Assembly: GCF_042847215.1 (NCBI RefSeq)
Contig: NZ_AP031500.1
Coordinates: 3,596,001-3,660,000 of the forward strand
Reading direction: 5' to 3'
From: Gilvimarinus japonicus
GTDB lineage: Bacteria; Pseudomonadota; Gammaproteobacteria; Pseudomonadales; Cellvibrionaceae
DNA length: 64,000 nt
A program made the translations under genes and the position numbers. This document shows, piece after piece, positions 8,836-18,180 of this stretch (its first letter is position 1; each line of letters begins with the position of its first letter). The notes under the pieces are model-generated. The model saw only the letters and a program-made list of their open reading frames with translations. It made no database searches and was not told the origin of the DNA.

Positions 8836-9097
8836 TGTTAGGCGCCGCAGAGGCGGGCTGGGTTTATATGCCCGTATCGCCACGCCCGGCGACCGAGGGC
8901 AAACAAATTGAAGATTTAACCAAGGTAAGTCGGATAACTAACAAACACCAAGGAAGCGCTTACTTAGCGCCAGTGCGGCAATTAACGGAAACTGCGCGTA
9001 CCCGAAAGCCAACCCCCACCAACCACAAAACGTGTGAACCCCCAGCAAACCCCGTACAATACCCCGCCACAACCACCCACTACCCTAGGGGGCCCGT

Positions 9098-10096
9098 ATG
9101 AGCGAATCAGCCGAGCACACCTCACACCCGTACGAAGCCTTAACCCCCGACTTGGTTATGGACGCGGTAGAGAGCTTAGATTACACCTGCGATGCCCGCG
9201 TGTTTGCCTTAAACAGCTACGAGAACCGCGTGTACCAGGTGGGCATTGAGGATAGCTCACCCATTATTGCCAAGTTTTATCGGCCGGCGCGCTGGACGGA
9301 TGCACAGATTCTTGAAGAACACAGCTTCTCGGCCAATTTGCACGATTTGGGCGTGTCGGTGGTGCCGCCGATTGTGGACGATAATGGCGAGAGTTTATTT
9401 GAGTTTCAGGGGTTTCGGTTCTCGCTGTATAAGCGCCAAGGCGGCCACGCGCCTACACTGGATAACTTTGATCATCTGCTAAGTTTGGGCCGCGCGCTGG
9501 GGCGGATTCACGCGTTGGGCCAGGTGACACCGTTTGAGCACCGCCCCACACTCAACACCGCAACCTTTGCCGAGGCGAGCTTTAACTTTTTGCTGGATAA
9601 CGAGTTTATCCCACGCTCTTTACTGGAGGCGTACACCACCCTGGGGCGAGATTTAATTGCCCGCTGCCACGAGATTTTTGCCCAAGTGGAGTACACGAGT
9701 ATTCGCCTGCACGGCGATTGCCACCCAGGCAATATTTTGTGGCGCGACGATGTACCTCATTTTGTGGATTTTGACGATGCCCGCAACGGCCCGGCGGTAC
9801 AGGATTTGTGGATGTTGCTATCGGGCGATCGCGCCCAGCAGACGGCGCAGATATCCGAAGTGCTGGAGGGCTACCGCGAGTTTTGCGACTTTAACAGCGC
9901 CGAGCTCCTGCTGATTGAGGCGCTGCGTACCCTGCGCATTATGCATTACAGCGGCTGGCTGGCTAAGCGCTGGCAGGACCCGGCCTTTCCGCACAGCTTT
10001 CCGTGGTTTAACACCGAGCGCTATTGGGCCGAGCATATTTTAGAGCTGCGTGAACAGCTGGCCGCCATCAACGAGCCGGCACTAGAGATTTATTAG
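9098..10096 (+). CDS. srkA: Stress response kinase A (YihE/RdoA family)
   Basis: A 332-residue protein kinase of the choline-kinase/APH-like fold. The catalytic loop is 'LHGDCHPGNILW' and the metal-binding motif 'FVDFDDARNGP' follows. The N-terminal part 'LNSYENRVYQVGIED' and 'IAKFYRPARW' are diagnostic of SrkA. It is a Ser/Thr kinase that counters stress-induced cell death in enterobacteria and length matches the family. The start ATG has 'AGGGGG' upstream. The 262 bp before it, back to comF, shows no gene. Confidence 0.95.
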   Translation: MSESAEHTSHPYEALTPDLVMDAVESLDYTCDARVFALNSYENRVYQVGIEDSSPIIAKFYRPARWTDAQILEEHSFSANLHDLGVSVVPPIVDDNGESLFEFQGFRFSLYKRQGGHAPTLDNFDHLLSLGRALGRIHALGQVTPFEHRPTLNTATFAEASFNFLLDNEFIPRSLLEAYTTLGRDLIARCHEIFAQVEYTSIRLHGDCHPGNILWRDDVPHFVDFDDARNGPAVQDLWMLLSGDRAQQTAQISEVLEGYREFCDFNSAELLLIEALRTLRIMHYSGWLAKRWQDPAFPHSFPWFNTERYWAEHILELREQLAAINEPALEIY

Positions 10097-10145
10097 GTTA
10101 ATATCGCCATAATAGGCATATTGACCGCGTCACCCAGGAGCTACC

Positions 10146-10946
10146 ATGTCAATCGATACGGCCACCTCAAGCGCCGACCCTGTATGGGACGAAATTCGCC
10201 AACGCGCCTTTGAGCAAGCGAGCCGCGAGCCGATGCTCGCCAGCTTTTTGTACGCCACTATTTTAAATCACGACTCACTCGAAGATGCGCTGAGCTTTCA
10301 TCTGGCCAATAAACTCGACAGCCCGGCCCTGCCGGCCATCTCGGTGCGCGAGGTGATTGATCAGGCACTGGCGGACGACTCAAGCATCGGTGCTGCGGTA
10401 CGCGCCGATATTCAGGCCATTAACGAGCGCGACTCGGCCTGCTGCTCGCTCACCACGCCGTTTTTATTTTTTAAAGGTTTTCATGCACTGCAAGCATACC
10501 GGGTGGCCCACTGGTTGTGGCAACGCGAGCGCTACGCCATGGCACTGTTTTTACAAAATCGCATCTCGGTGGTGTTTGCGGTGGATATTCACCCCGCTGC
10601 CGTTATCGGCCGCGGTATTATGCTCGATCACGGCACGGGGATTGTGATTGGCGAAACCGCCGTGGTGGAAGATGACGTATCGATTATGCAATCGGTCACC
10701 CTGGGCGGCACCGGCAAAGAGTCCGGCGACCGGCACCCCAAAGTGCGCAGCGGTGTATTGATTAGCGCCGGCGCGAAGATTTTGGGTAATATTGAGATTG
10801 GCCGCTGCGCCAAAGTCGGCGCCGGCAGTGTGGTATTAAAGCCCGTACCACCGCGCACTACCGTTGCCGGCGTGCCCGCCAAAGTCGTCGGCAGCGCCGA
10901 TTGCGACCACCCCTCGCGTGCCATGAACCACTCGCTGGACGGGTAA
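10146..10946 (+). CDS. cysE: Serine O-acetyltransferase
   Basis: A 266-residue enzyme that acetylates L-serine with acetyl-CoA as the first committed step of cysteine synthesis. The N-terminal SATase helical domain (about residues 10-115) is followed by left-handed beta-helix hexapeptide repeats ('IHPAAVIGRGIMLDHGTGIV', 'IGETAVVEDDVSI', 'GGTGKESGDRHPKV'). The active-site His/Asp pairs lie in 'LDHGTG' and 'GDRHPKV'. 'AGGAG' sits 7 nt before the ATG. It is 49 bp after srkA and could share its transcript. It is the CysE long form, not the short isc-linked one. Confidence 0.97.
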   Translation: MSIDTATSSADPVWDEIRQRAFEQASREPMLASFLYATILNHDSLEDALSFHLANKLDSPALPAISVREVIDQALADDSSIGAAVRADIQAINERDSACCSLTTPFLFFKGFHALQAYRVAHWLWQRERYAMALFLQNRISVVFAVDIHPAAVIGRGIMLDHGTGIVIGETAVVEDDVSIMQSVTLGGTGKESGDRHPKVRSGVLISAGAKILGNIEIGRCAKVGAGSVVLKPVPPRTTVAGVPAKVVGSADCDHPSRAMNHSLDG

Positions 10947-11074
10947 ACCATCCGGCGAGGCTTTGCAATTGTTCACCCTTTGACCCGACAATCTGATGTA
11001 TATTTGGCATTACTTTCACCTATAAACAAGGCGACACCGGTGAACACCACCACTAACAATAAGGAATGCCACAT

Positions 11075-11929
11075 ATGCCTAGTCTTTTACAGCACAGCAA
11101 ACTCCCCTTAGCGCTCGCAGTTGCGTCTCTACTAACGGGGGCCACCGCTTACGCTAATCCCAACGTCGATAGCGAACAGTGGATCGATTTATTTAACGGT
11201 AAAAACCTCGATGGCTGGACCATCAAAATTCAGGGCTCGCCGCTGGGCGAAAACACCTTAGATACGTTTCAGGTAGAAGACGGCTTACTGAAAGTACGCT
11301 ACGACAACTATAAATCGTTTCCTGCCGAGCACGCGGGCTTTGGCCATATTTTTTACGCTGAGCGCGAGTTCTCGCATTACATTTTAGAGGTTGAGTACCG
11401 CTTTGTGGGCGAGCAAGTGACCGATGGCCCCGCTTGGGCGTACAGCAACAATGGCATGATGTATCACGCACAAAGCCCGCAGTCGATGGCGCTGGATCAG
11501 GATTTTCCGCTCAGTGTGGAGTACCAACTGCTAGGCGGTAACGGCACCGATGAGCGCTCGACCGCCAACCTTTGTACCCCGGCGACACAGGTGGTGATGG
11601 ACGGCGAGTTGCGCAAAGACCATTGCATCAACTCATCCAGTAAAACCTACCACGGCGATCAGTGGGTTACCGTACGACTAGAAGTTCACGGCAGCGAGCT
11701 GGCGATTCACAGCGTAAACGGTGAACAAGTCATGCAGTACACAGATTTACAGCTAGACGATGGCACTGCTCGCGACAGCGGTTATATCGCCCTGCAAGCC
11801 GAGTCGAATCCGGCCGATTTTCGGCGTGTGCGACTGCTGAACTTAGAAGGCTGCATGGATAAAAAAGCCAGCAATTACCGTTCGTACTTTATTAAAAATG
11901 ACAGCGACGCCTGCGAATACTCCAACTAA
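11075..11929 (+). CDS. Secreted DUF1080 (3-keto-disaccharide hydrolase-like) protein
   Basis: A start at 11075 is chosen because AAGGA at 11061-11065 is 9 nt before it but abuts the alternative ATG at 11066. The product has a Sec signal peptide ending near 'GATAYA' and one DUF1080 concanavalin-like domain: 'WIDLFNGKNLDGWTIK' at its start, 'EHAGFGHIFYAEREFSHYIL' and 'DGPAWAYSNNGMMYH' in the middle, 'DSGYIALQAESNPADFRRV' at the end. DUF1080 proteins include hydrolases that cleave 3-keto-glycosides after oxidation of a sugar at C3. A short Cys-containing tail ('GCMDKKASNY...CEY') follows and may be disulfide-bonded. It converges on the large cytochrome/propeller gene, which could supply the oxidation step. 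Confidence 0.88.
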   Translation: MPSLLQHSKLPLALAVASLLTGATAYANPNVDSEQWIDLFNGKNLDGWTIKIQGSPLGENTLDTFQVEDGLLKVRYDNYKSFPAEHAGFGHIFYAEREFSHYILEVEYRFVGEQVTDGPAWAYSNNGMMYHAQSPQSMALDQDFPLSVEYQLLGGNGTDERSTANLCTPATQVVMDGELRKDHCINSSSKTYHGDQWVTVRLEVHGSELAIHSVNGEQVMQYTDLQLDDGTARDSGYIALQAESNPADFRRVRLLNLEGCMDKKASNYRSYFIKNDSDACEYSN

Positions 11930-11980
11930 TCACATCGCTAACGGCCTATCTAGGCGCAACAAATAGCCCCGACAAAAACT

Positions 11981-12008
11981 AAAAAGCCGCCCACTAGGGC
12001 GGCTTTTT
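11981..12008. terminator. Bidirectional Rho-independent terminator
   Basis: AAAAAGCCGCCC (11981-11992) and GGGCGGCTTTTT (11997-12008) form a perfect 12-bp stem with a 4-nt loop. It has T-runs on both strands and lies between the convergent DUF1080 and cytochrome/HEAT genes. Confidence 0.95.
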
Positions 12009-12027
12009 AGTGCAACAATCGCTAACG

Positions 12028-15000
12028 TTAATGCCCTTCTGGCGCCTCCGCACCGTCAAGGTTACTCAAAAACGCCACCAGATCCCGCAACTGAGCTTTA
12101 TCCAACAGTAAACCCATAGGCGGCATACCGGAGGGCGAATTGGTTTGCTTGGCAATATCGGCGCGCGCAACTTTCACTGACTTGCCATCGTTGGTTTCAA
12201 TGGTTAGCTCAGAGTCCGACTCAGCGGCAAACAAACCTTCAACGTTAGTGCCGTCGGTTAAGGTCACACTGATGCGGCCAAACCCTGGGGCGATACGGCC
12301 ACCCGGATCAACCATTGCCTGCAACAATTGCTCGTCGCTTAACTGCTGGCCGATGTGCGTTAGCTCTGGCCCCACGCGATTACCGCGCGTACCCACCACG
12401 TGACAGCGCACACACTGGGCGGTACTGCTATAGCGAAAAATATTGCGCCCTTCTTCGGCATCACCACCGGCAAGTGACTCGGCGTAAACCTGCATCGGAT
12501 CGTCGCGATCTTTACCGGCCTCATATTCTTTTACTAATTGCTTCAGCGAATCTTTACCCGAATTTTCGGCGGCATTGATTAGCTCTAATTTTACGGCGGG
12601 CGCAATATCACCGGCGATCAATTTTTGCATTTGATCCGCCAGCACCGTTTCAGCCTCGGGCGCTTTGATTTGCGCCAGTGATTTTAGCGCGGCCTGCTGC
12701 TCCGTCACCGAGCCTTGCGCCAACAAAATAGTGTGCATATCCACTTGGGTGGACACCGGAATGTCCAGTGTGGGCACCATACCCAGAGCCGTCATTCGCA
12801 CTTTTACGGCATCGTCTTCCAGCGCTTGGTAAATAGCTTTTTGTATATCGGCGTAGTCGAGCTTTTGCAAATTAACAAGCGCGGTATTGCGAACATCTGC
12901 CGAATCATCGTCGCTGAGAATGTCGTTTAAGCGGGTCGCCGCATCGGCGTACACCAAGGCGCCCAGCGCATTCACGCTGGCTTCACGCACATTGGCGTCG
13001 GCGTCTTTGAGCAACTTAGGGTAAACATCGGCGAGCGCCGCTTTGGCATCATCGCCATTGCCGGTGCGCTCGCCACGATAACGACCACTTACCCGGTCAA
13101 AGACCGATGGTTCCGCCCAGTTTGCCAGTGCAGCAACCGCTTCGGCCCGCATCGCCGCCGGCGCTTTGGTATCGGCGGCGTAATCGGCCAAGCGCTTAGC
13201 CGCTGGCGCATCGGCGACAAACGCGTTGGCGTTAATCACCCGGCGCAGCAATGGCTCGTTGCTAAACTCAGTCGTGCCCAAAAGTTTTGCCAATGCCGGC
13301 AAGGCGTCGTCGACAAATAAATCATCGTTAATGGCGCGCGCCGCGTTGGTCACCACAAATTGGCTGTCATCATTTAAAAAGTCGGCCAGCGCCGGGCTTT
13401 TAAGTTGGCGCAATGCCACTACCGTCGCAACGCGCACGGCCTCGGATGGGTCATCCGCGAGGGCTGCCAATGCCTCGACATCGCCAATGCGGGCCAAAGC
13501 AATAGCGCCGCCTTGGCGCAAATACACGTCTTTATCATTGTTTGCTTTAAGCATGGCGACGATCGGCGCCGTGGCATCACTATTGCCTAGCCGCCCCAAC
13601 GCTTGCGCGGCAAAAAAGCGGACGCGGGCATTGTCGTGCTGCAAATTGGCAAGCAACGCCTGCAGGGCGGGTTGATAAGCCGCATCGCCGATAACTTTGG
13701 CCGCTTGCGCGCGAATTTCCGGGTCGGCATCGTCCAGCAACGCAAGCAGCGGCTCGGCGGCATCAACGCTCTCGCGTGCGATCTGCCCCAAGCCCCAAAT
13801 AGCATGAATGCGGGCAAGCTGCTCATCACTGTCGAGCGCGGCCGTCAGTGTCGCCCGCTGGTTGCGATCCACCAGCTCAAATTGCGCATTAGAGCGCACC
13901 CGCATATCGGCGTGGCCCAGCAGCTTAGTAAGGGTTGCTAGCTCAAGCTGGCTAAAGTCAGAAGTAAGCCATTTAGCGGTATCGGTGCGAGCCTCAGAGC
14001 CCTTGGTTTCAGGTGTATCCAGTTTCCAAATCCGGCCCTTACCGTTGCGGCCCCAGCCTTCGATCCAGTCACTGGTGTACAGCGCACCCTCTGGGCCAAC
14101 ATCCAGGCCAGTGCTTTGTACGCCGCGCATCACAGATTCGTCAGTCGCCAACTCAAAACCGGCGCCATCGGGCTCGAGGGTAAAAGCGTTAATACCCGAG
14201 CGCGGCGCCGAGCCGGTGTATTGCACAATAAAAAAGTGATCGACCCAACGCTCGCTCAGCGCGGTGCCGGGGTTGTAAAGCATGCCGGTGGGGCCCGCGT
14301 GGTAAGCGGCAATAGGCGGCAATATGTGAGCGGCTTGCCCCGCAAAGCGCGGCTTGTAAAACTCTTCGTCCATCCAGACTTTATAGGTGTTGTTTTTCGG
14401 ATCGGTGTATTTACCAAACTGCCAGTTGATGCGCCAGCCAGAATCCGAGCCGTCAACCAGATAAACCACCCGCTCAGACTCGCCGGGGTGGTCGCCGTCG
14501 TTATCAACGCTAATCAGGTTGCCGTACTTATCAAAGGTAAATTCATGGGTATTGCGTACCCCGTGAGCAAACACCTCAAAGTTGCTGCCATCCGGATCGC
14601 TGCGCACCACTACCCCCTGGTTGGGGTACGGGTACTCATTACCATCGACGTCGGTAATGTGTGAGCCAATATCGCCAATACCGTAATAAATGCGGCCATC
14701 GGGGCCCTTGGTAATACCGGACATGCCGTGCCCACTAAAGCCGACGTGAACGCCAAAACCATCCGAGATGGCAAGCTTCTCATCGACGACGCCATCGTTA
14801 TCGGTGTCTTTTACCCGCCAGGCATTAGGTGCTACCGCTAAAAATAAATCGTCGGTGTGGTTATCGTAGTAAATACCACCGAGCACATCGGTAATCTCGG
14901 AATTAAAATCTTCTAAAAACGTTTGCGCACGATCGGCGCGGCCATCGCCGGTGGTGTCGCTCACCTGCAGCACTTGCTCTTTAACCACCGCCAAGTCCTG

Positions 15001-15531
15001 CCAATCGTGAACGCCGTCTTCGTTGCGGTCGGGCACGTCTTTTTCGGTCAGTCTTTTATCGGCGGCAAAGGTTTTGTGCAAAAACTCGCGGCGATCTTCA
15101 TTGGTCTCCATAGCGATGGAGTCCGTCAACCAATGAGGGTAAGGGCGAATATCAAACTCAGAATTATTACTGCGCCGAGTAATGGCCACCCAGGCCCGGC
15201 CTTTGTTATCCATGCTCAAGGCAACCGGGTCGGCCATTAGGTCTTCCGACGCCCACAAGTGCATATCCACGCCGTCGGCTAAATCAAGGCTCACCTGCGC
15301 GCTAATACGCTTGGCCCGGGCGGCCATCTCGGCATCGGTCATGGCAATGGCTTTAACCGGCTGGCCAGTACGCTCTTGCACTGAGGTATCTTTTGCCGGC
15401 AGGTCTACATCCACAGCGCCAGGCGCAACGGCAGACTCGTCTTGGGAGCAGCCAGCCAAAGCAATAGCGGCGGCGAGCGCGGTTAAACGAAACAGGGTGG
15501 CGTAACGGGTTACTTTCTGAGTTTTAGGCAT
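12028..15531 (-). CDS. PVC-type heme-binding dehydrogenase-like lipoprotein (propeller + HEAT + cytochrome c)
   Basis: The frame is open to 15663, but the start at 15531 gives a clean lipoprotein signal (MPKTQKVTRYATLFRL... with lipobox 'ALAGCS'). The 1167-residue product has an N-terminal beta-propeller of the membrane-bound sugar dehydrogenase type ('ITKGPDGRIYYGIGDIGSH', 'FAHGVRNTHEFTFDKYGNL'). A long HEAT-repeat solenoid follows ('DADPEIRAQAAKVIGDAAY', 'VRVATVVALRQL' and many more). The C-terminal mono-heme cytochrome c has 'CVRCH' near residue 1040 and 'GMPPMG' with the likely Met ligand. The protein is probably anchored in the envelope and oxidises a sugar or alcohol, passing electrons to its own heme. 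The architecture is typical of Planctomycetes/Verrucomicrobia and rarer in gammaproteobacteria. Confidence 0.9.
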   Translation of the reverse strand: MPKTQKVTRYATLFRLTALAAAIALAGCSQDESAVAPGAVDVDLPAKDTSVQERTGQPVKAIAMTDAEMAARAKRISAQVSLDLADGVDMHLWASEDLMADPVALSMDNKGRAWVAITRRSNNSEFDIRPYPHWLTDSIAMETNEDRREFLHKTFAADKRLTEKDVPDRNEDGVHDWQDLAVVKEQVLQVSDTTGDGRADRAQTFLEDFNSEITDVLGGIYYDNHTDDLFLAVAPNAWRVKDTDNDGVVDEKLAISDGFGVHVGFSGHGMSGITKGPDGRIYYGIGDIGSHITDVDGNEYPYPNQGVVVRSDPDGSNFEVFAHGVRNTHEFTFDKYGNLISVDNDGDHPGESERVVYLVDGSDSGWRINWQFGKYTDPKNNTYKVWMDEEFYKPRFAGQAAHILPPIAAYHAGPTGMLYNPGTALSERWVDHFFIVQYTGSAPRSGINAFTLEPDGAGFELATDESVMRGVQSTGLDVGPEGALYTSDWIEGWGRNGKGRIWKLDTPETKGSEARTDTAKWLTSDFSQLELATLTKLLGHADMRVRSNAQFELVDRNQRATLTAALDSDEQLARIHAIWGLGQIARESVDAAEPLLALLDDADPEIRAQAAKVIGDAAYQPALQALLANLQHDNARVRFFAAQALGRLGNSDATAPIVAMLKANNDKDVYLRQGGAIALARIGDVEALAALADDPSEAVRVATVVALRQLKSPALADFLNDDSQFVVTNAARAINDDLFVDDALPALAKLLGTTEFSNEPLLRRVINANAFVADAPAAKRLADYAADTKAPAAMRAEAVAALANWAEPSVFDRVSGRYRGERTGNGDDAKAALADVYPKLLKDADANVREASVNALGALVYADAATRLNDILSDDDSADVRNTALVNLQKLDYADIQKAIYQALEDDAVKVRMTALGMVPTLDIPVSTQVDMHTILLAQGSVTEQQAALKSLAQIKAPEAETVLADQMQKLIAGDIAPAVKLELINAAENSGKDSLKQLVKEYEAGKDRDDPMQVYAESLAGGDAEEGRNIFRYSSTAQCVRCHVVGTRGNRVGPELTHIGQQLSDEQLLQAMVDPGGRIAPGFGRISVTLTDGTNVEGLFAAESDSELTIETNDGKSVKVARADIAKQTNSPSGMPPMGLLLDKAQLRDLVAFLSNLDGAEAPEGH

Positions 15532-15802
15532 AGGGCTCACAGTTATCATTATGGTCTTGAGGAATACAAGGATTTTGGAGTATAAGCCAGCAAAACCGGC
15601 ATTCAAGTTAAGTATTGTTTGCGTCAGATAACGCCAGCCTGCACCAGAATAGACACGGTGCACGCCAGCGCGCGCTTAAAGTACGCACACAACTCGAGTA
15701 TAGCCCCAAATTTAGTGCTGTTAACCAGTTGGCGAATATTTTGCTTAATAGCTTTGCCCAGCTCTCGAATGATTGCTCTCACCGGCCTGAAGGTTCAAAC
15801 CT

Positions 15803-16162
15803 ATGCAGTACAGTAAACCTATGATTGACCTTGTCATGGAAGTGCGCCGCCGTCTGCCATCAAGCCTAAAACCCAGTGTTAAGCTGGCAAACCCCGATTT
15901 ACTCTCTGAGCTTTTGCAGCACTACCCTCACTGCCGTGACACGATTACCCGCGCGTTAATTAAAGAGCTGATGCAACTTGCCGGCAGCCCCTGGCCGGCG
16001 CAGCTTGAGCAACCGAATACGACGCCATCTCCCCACGTACAAACCAAGGTATATCGCGGTCAGGTGAGCTTAGAAGAGACACCCCCACACGCGGCAAAAG
16101 CACCCGAGCCGGACACCAAACGGCCGGTGCGGGTTTATCGTGGCCAGGTGATTTATAGCTGA
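15803..16162 (+). CDS. Small protein of unknown function with duplicated YRGQV motif
   Basis: A 119-residue protein I do not recognise. The N-terminal 70 residues are helical ('MIDLVMEVRRRLPSSLKPS', 'DLLSELLQHYPHCRDTI'). The C-terminal half is a proline-rich linker carrying two copies of a short motif, 'TKVYRGQVSL' and 'VRVYRGQVIY', about 35 residues apart, the second at the very end. The motif recalls the YRG pattern of DUF4278, but with no further support. AAGG lies 9 nt before the ATG. No signal peptide. It is 72 bp before the GTG-started periplasmic protein and may be cotranscribed. Confidence 0.75.
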   Translation: MQYSKPMIDLVMEVRRRLPSSLKPSVKLANPDLLSELLQHYPHCRDTITRALIKELMQLAGSPWPAQLEQPNTTPSPHVQTKVYRGQVSLEETPPHAAKAPEPDTKRPVRVYRGQVIYS

Positions 16163-16234
16163 TAAGCGCGCCAATACCCCCGCAGTAGCTGCTATGCTTA
16201 AAAGATTCTGACAGCTCTTTTGTAGGTCACAACT

Positions 16235-17122
16235 GTGCCTCAAACATTCGTGCGCCGTTTTATCTTAGTTGTTTTTTTCGCGCTACTGAGCGGCGCCGCA
16301 CCACGTTTGATGGCCGTCGATACCTCGGTGAAGGTGACTGTTACCAAGGATGTTATCGACGATTACCAGCGCTTTGTCGCAGGCCGAGAGGTTAGCGCCA
16401 TCGATTACTACGGTGGGCCGGGTGCCCGCCGCGACGTGATTGAGTTGGTATTGTTACAGCAAGCTCTTAAGCTTGGAGGGTTTAACCCGCCCTTGAGCAT
16501 AGTGCGTGAACAAACCTATCGCCGCACCCTACACCAAGTGGCCAACGGCGAGCTTATCGGCACAGGGGCTTTGGCCTGGAGAACCGACGCGGCAGACTTA
16601 CAAAACAAGCTGTATATCAGCGCCGCCGCCATAGAAGATGGTGAGTTTATTGTCGGGCTCTACACCTCACAGCAAAATCACAGAGCGCTTAACGCCAGCC
16701 AGCAGACACTAAGACGCCTTGTCGCCGTTACTAGCCCCGATTGGAAGGTCGATCAGATCACTCTGGATGCGCTGGGGTTTCGCAATATTTATTTAACCAA
16801 CACTTGGGTTTCTATTGTGCGTATGTTGCACGCGCAACGCGGGGATATCACTCTGGCACCGTTTCAAACCGGCGCGCGAATGGCGCTCTACAACGAAGAG
16901 GCCACACTGCTGCCAATCCCCAATATTAAGGTGGCATTAAAAGGATCGCGCCATTGGCTTGTGAGTCGCCAGCACCCGCTAGGAGAAACCTACTACCAAG
17001 CGCTTGAGCGCGGATTGGCGCAATTGCGCCAACGGGGCGTTATTCGGCGCGCTTACCGCGAGTGCGGATTTTTTAATCCGGCGGTGACCGATTGGCCGCT
17101 ATTACAACCGCCGCAAGAGTAA
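16235..17122 (+). CDS. Periplasmic solute-binding-protein-like (SBP family 3 fold)
   Basis: A 295-residue protein starting with GTG, with a Sec signal peptide (residues 1-27, ending 'APRLMA'). The remainder shows the scattered pattern of bacterial extracellular solute-binding proteins of family 3 ('IVREQTYRRTLHQVANGELIGTG', 'GDITLAPFQTG', a C-terminal 'YYQALERGLAQLRQRGVIRRAYRECGF' split helix). No permease or ATPase gene is adjacent, so an import role is doubtful; such orphan domains may act in sensing or redox/phenazine-like amino-acid binding. It is distantly like the orphan protein at 52118-53092. Confidence 0.75.
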   Translation: MPQTFVRRFILVVFFALLSGAAPRLMAVDTSVKVTVTKDVIDDYQRFVAGREVSAIDYYGGPGARRDVIELVLLQQALKLGGFNPPLSIVREQTYRRTLHQVANGELIGTGALAWRTDAADLQNKLYISAAAIEDGEFIVGLYTSQQNHRALNASQQTLRRLVAVTSPDWKVDQITLDALGFRNIYLTNTWVSIVRMLHAQRGDITLAPFQTGARMALYNEEATLLPIPNIKVALKGSRHWLVSRQHPLGETYYQALERGLAQLRQRGVIRRAYRECGFFNPAVTDWPLLQPPQE

Positions 17123-17154
17123 CCTGGTACAGACGCTAAAATTAACGGCGCCGC

Positions 17155-18099
17155 TTAACTCAGCTGCCCGCGCACACGCTCCAGCAAAGCTTTGGTTGCG
17201 CGAATACCTTCGGCCGCGGGCAACTCATTGCCCTCATATTCAATGCCAACATAGCCGGTGTAGCCGGCGGCCTTAATAAGCTCAAAAATACGCAGATAAT
17301 CAATATTTGGCTCGTTACCTTCGTCATCAAAGCGAAAGGTTTTTGCACTGACCGCTCCGGCGTAGGGCATTAGCTCGGCAACACCTTGGTAAAGGTTGTA
17401 TTGCTTAATGCAGGGCGAATCCCACAAGTCGCCCGACTCGCGCTGGTAACAAAAATTACCAAAGTCGGGCATAGAGCCGCAAAAAGGGCTATCGGCGTCT
17501 TTTAACACAGCCGCCAGCTTAGCGCCGTGAGAGGAGTAGCCACCGTGATTCTCCACTAATATTTTAACCCCCATGGGCCCTGAAAACGCCGCCAACTCAG
17601 TCAAGCTTGCCACCGACGCCCGGTGCCAGTCCTCGGCGCCGCCACTGCCATGCAAATTAACGCGAATACTGTGACAGCCCAGCTCGGCCGCCATTTCGAC
17701 CCACTTATGATGATTATTAACCGATTGTTTACGGCGCTTTTCATCCACGGTGGACAAATCGCCTTCGCCATCCACCATTATCAATAAGCTTTTAACGTTG
17801 TGGTCGGCCGCCCGCTGTTTTAAATCGCGGATAAACGCCCCGTCGCGGGCTTTATCCATAAAAAACTGATTAACGTATTCCACCGCCCCAATATCAAAGC
17901 TGGTGCGGGCAACAGCGGGAAAATCCAGAGTACTAAGGGATTTATCAAACAACGCTTTATTCAGTGACCACTGCGCCAAGGAAATATCGAAATGATAAGG
18001 AGCCGCTGCCGTTAACTCATCGGCACGCACCCCCAAAGCAGAGCTGCCGGCCAAAGCACCAGCCCATTGCAAACAATGACGACGAGATAAACGAGCCAT
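17155..18099 (-). CDS. Tat-exported TIM-barrel sugar isomerase/epimerase-like protein
   Basis: A start at 18099 is chosen over the GTG at 18105 because GAGG lies 5 nt upstream. The N-terminus 'LSRRHCLQWAGALAGSSALG' is a twin-arginine signal. The mature part is an AP-endonuclease-2-type (xylose-isomerase-like) TIM barrel with 'KILVENHGGYSSHG', 'GSMPDFGNFC' and 'YTGYVGIEYEGNELPAAEG', where Glu, His and Asp should bind a divalent metal. Such proteins act on sugars and keto-sugars. Its export by Tat places it in the same compartment as the DUF1080 and cytochrome/propeller proteins encoded nearby, which suggests a shared periplasmic sugar pathway. It is transcribed opposite the gene before it and ends 32 bp from it. 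Confidence 0.88.
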   Translation of the reverse strand: MARLSRRHCLQWAGALAGSSALGVRADELTAAAPYHFDISLAQWSLNKALFDKSLSTLDFPAVARTSFDIGAVEYVNQFFMDKARDGAFIRDLKQRAADHNVKSLLIMVDGEGDLSTVDEKRRKQSVNNHHKWVEMAAELGCHSIRVNLHGSGGAEDWHRASVASLTELAAFSGPMGVKILVENHGGYSSHGAKLAAVLKDADSPFCGSMPDFGNFCYQRESGDLWDSPCIKQYNLYQGVAELMPYAGAVSAKTFRFDDEGNEPNIDYLRIFELIKAAGYTGYVGIEYEGNELPAAEGIRATKALLERVRGQLS

Positions 18100-18180
18100 A
18101 ACCACCTCACAGCGACTGTCGCGTAATAGAGCGCCACAGCAAAAATGTATACGTAGAGGGGATTCTAGCGCGTGCGCGCA

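Noticed and set aside
8802..9101. 99-codon frame between comF and srkA
   Set aside because: Overlaps the end of comF in another frame, has no ribosome-binding site and low-complexity Pro/Thr content.
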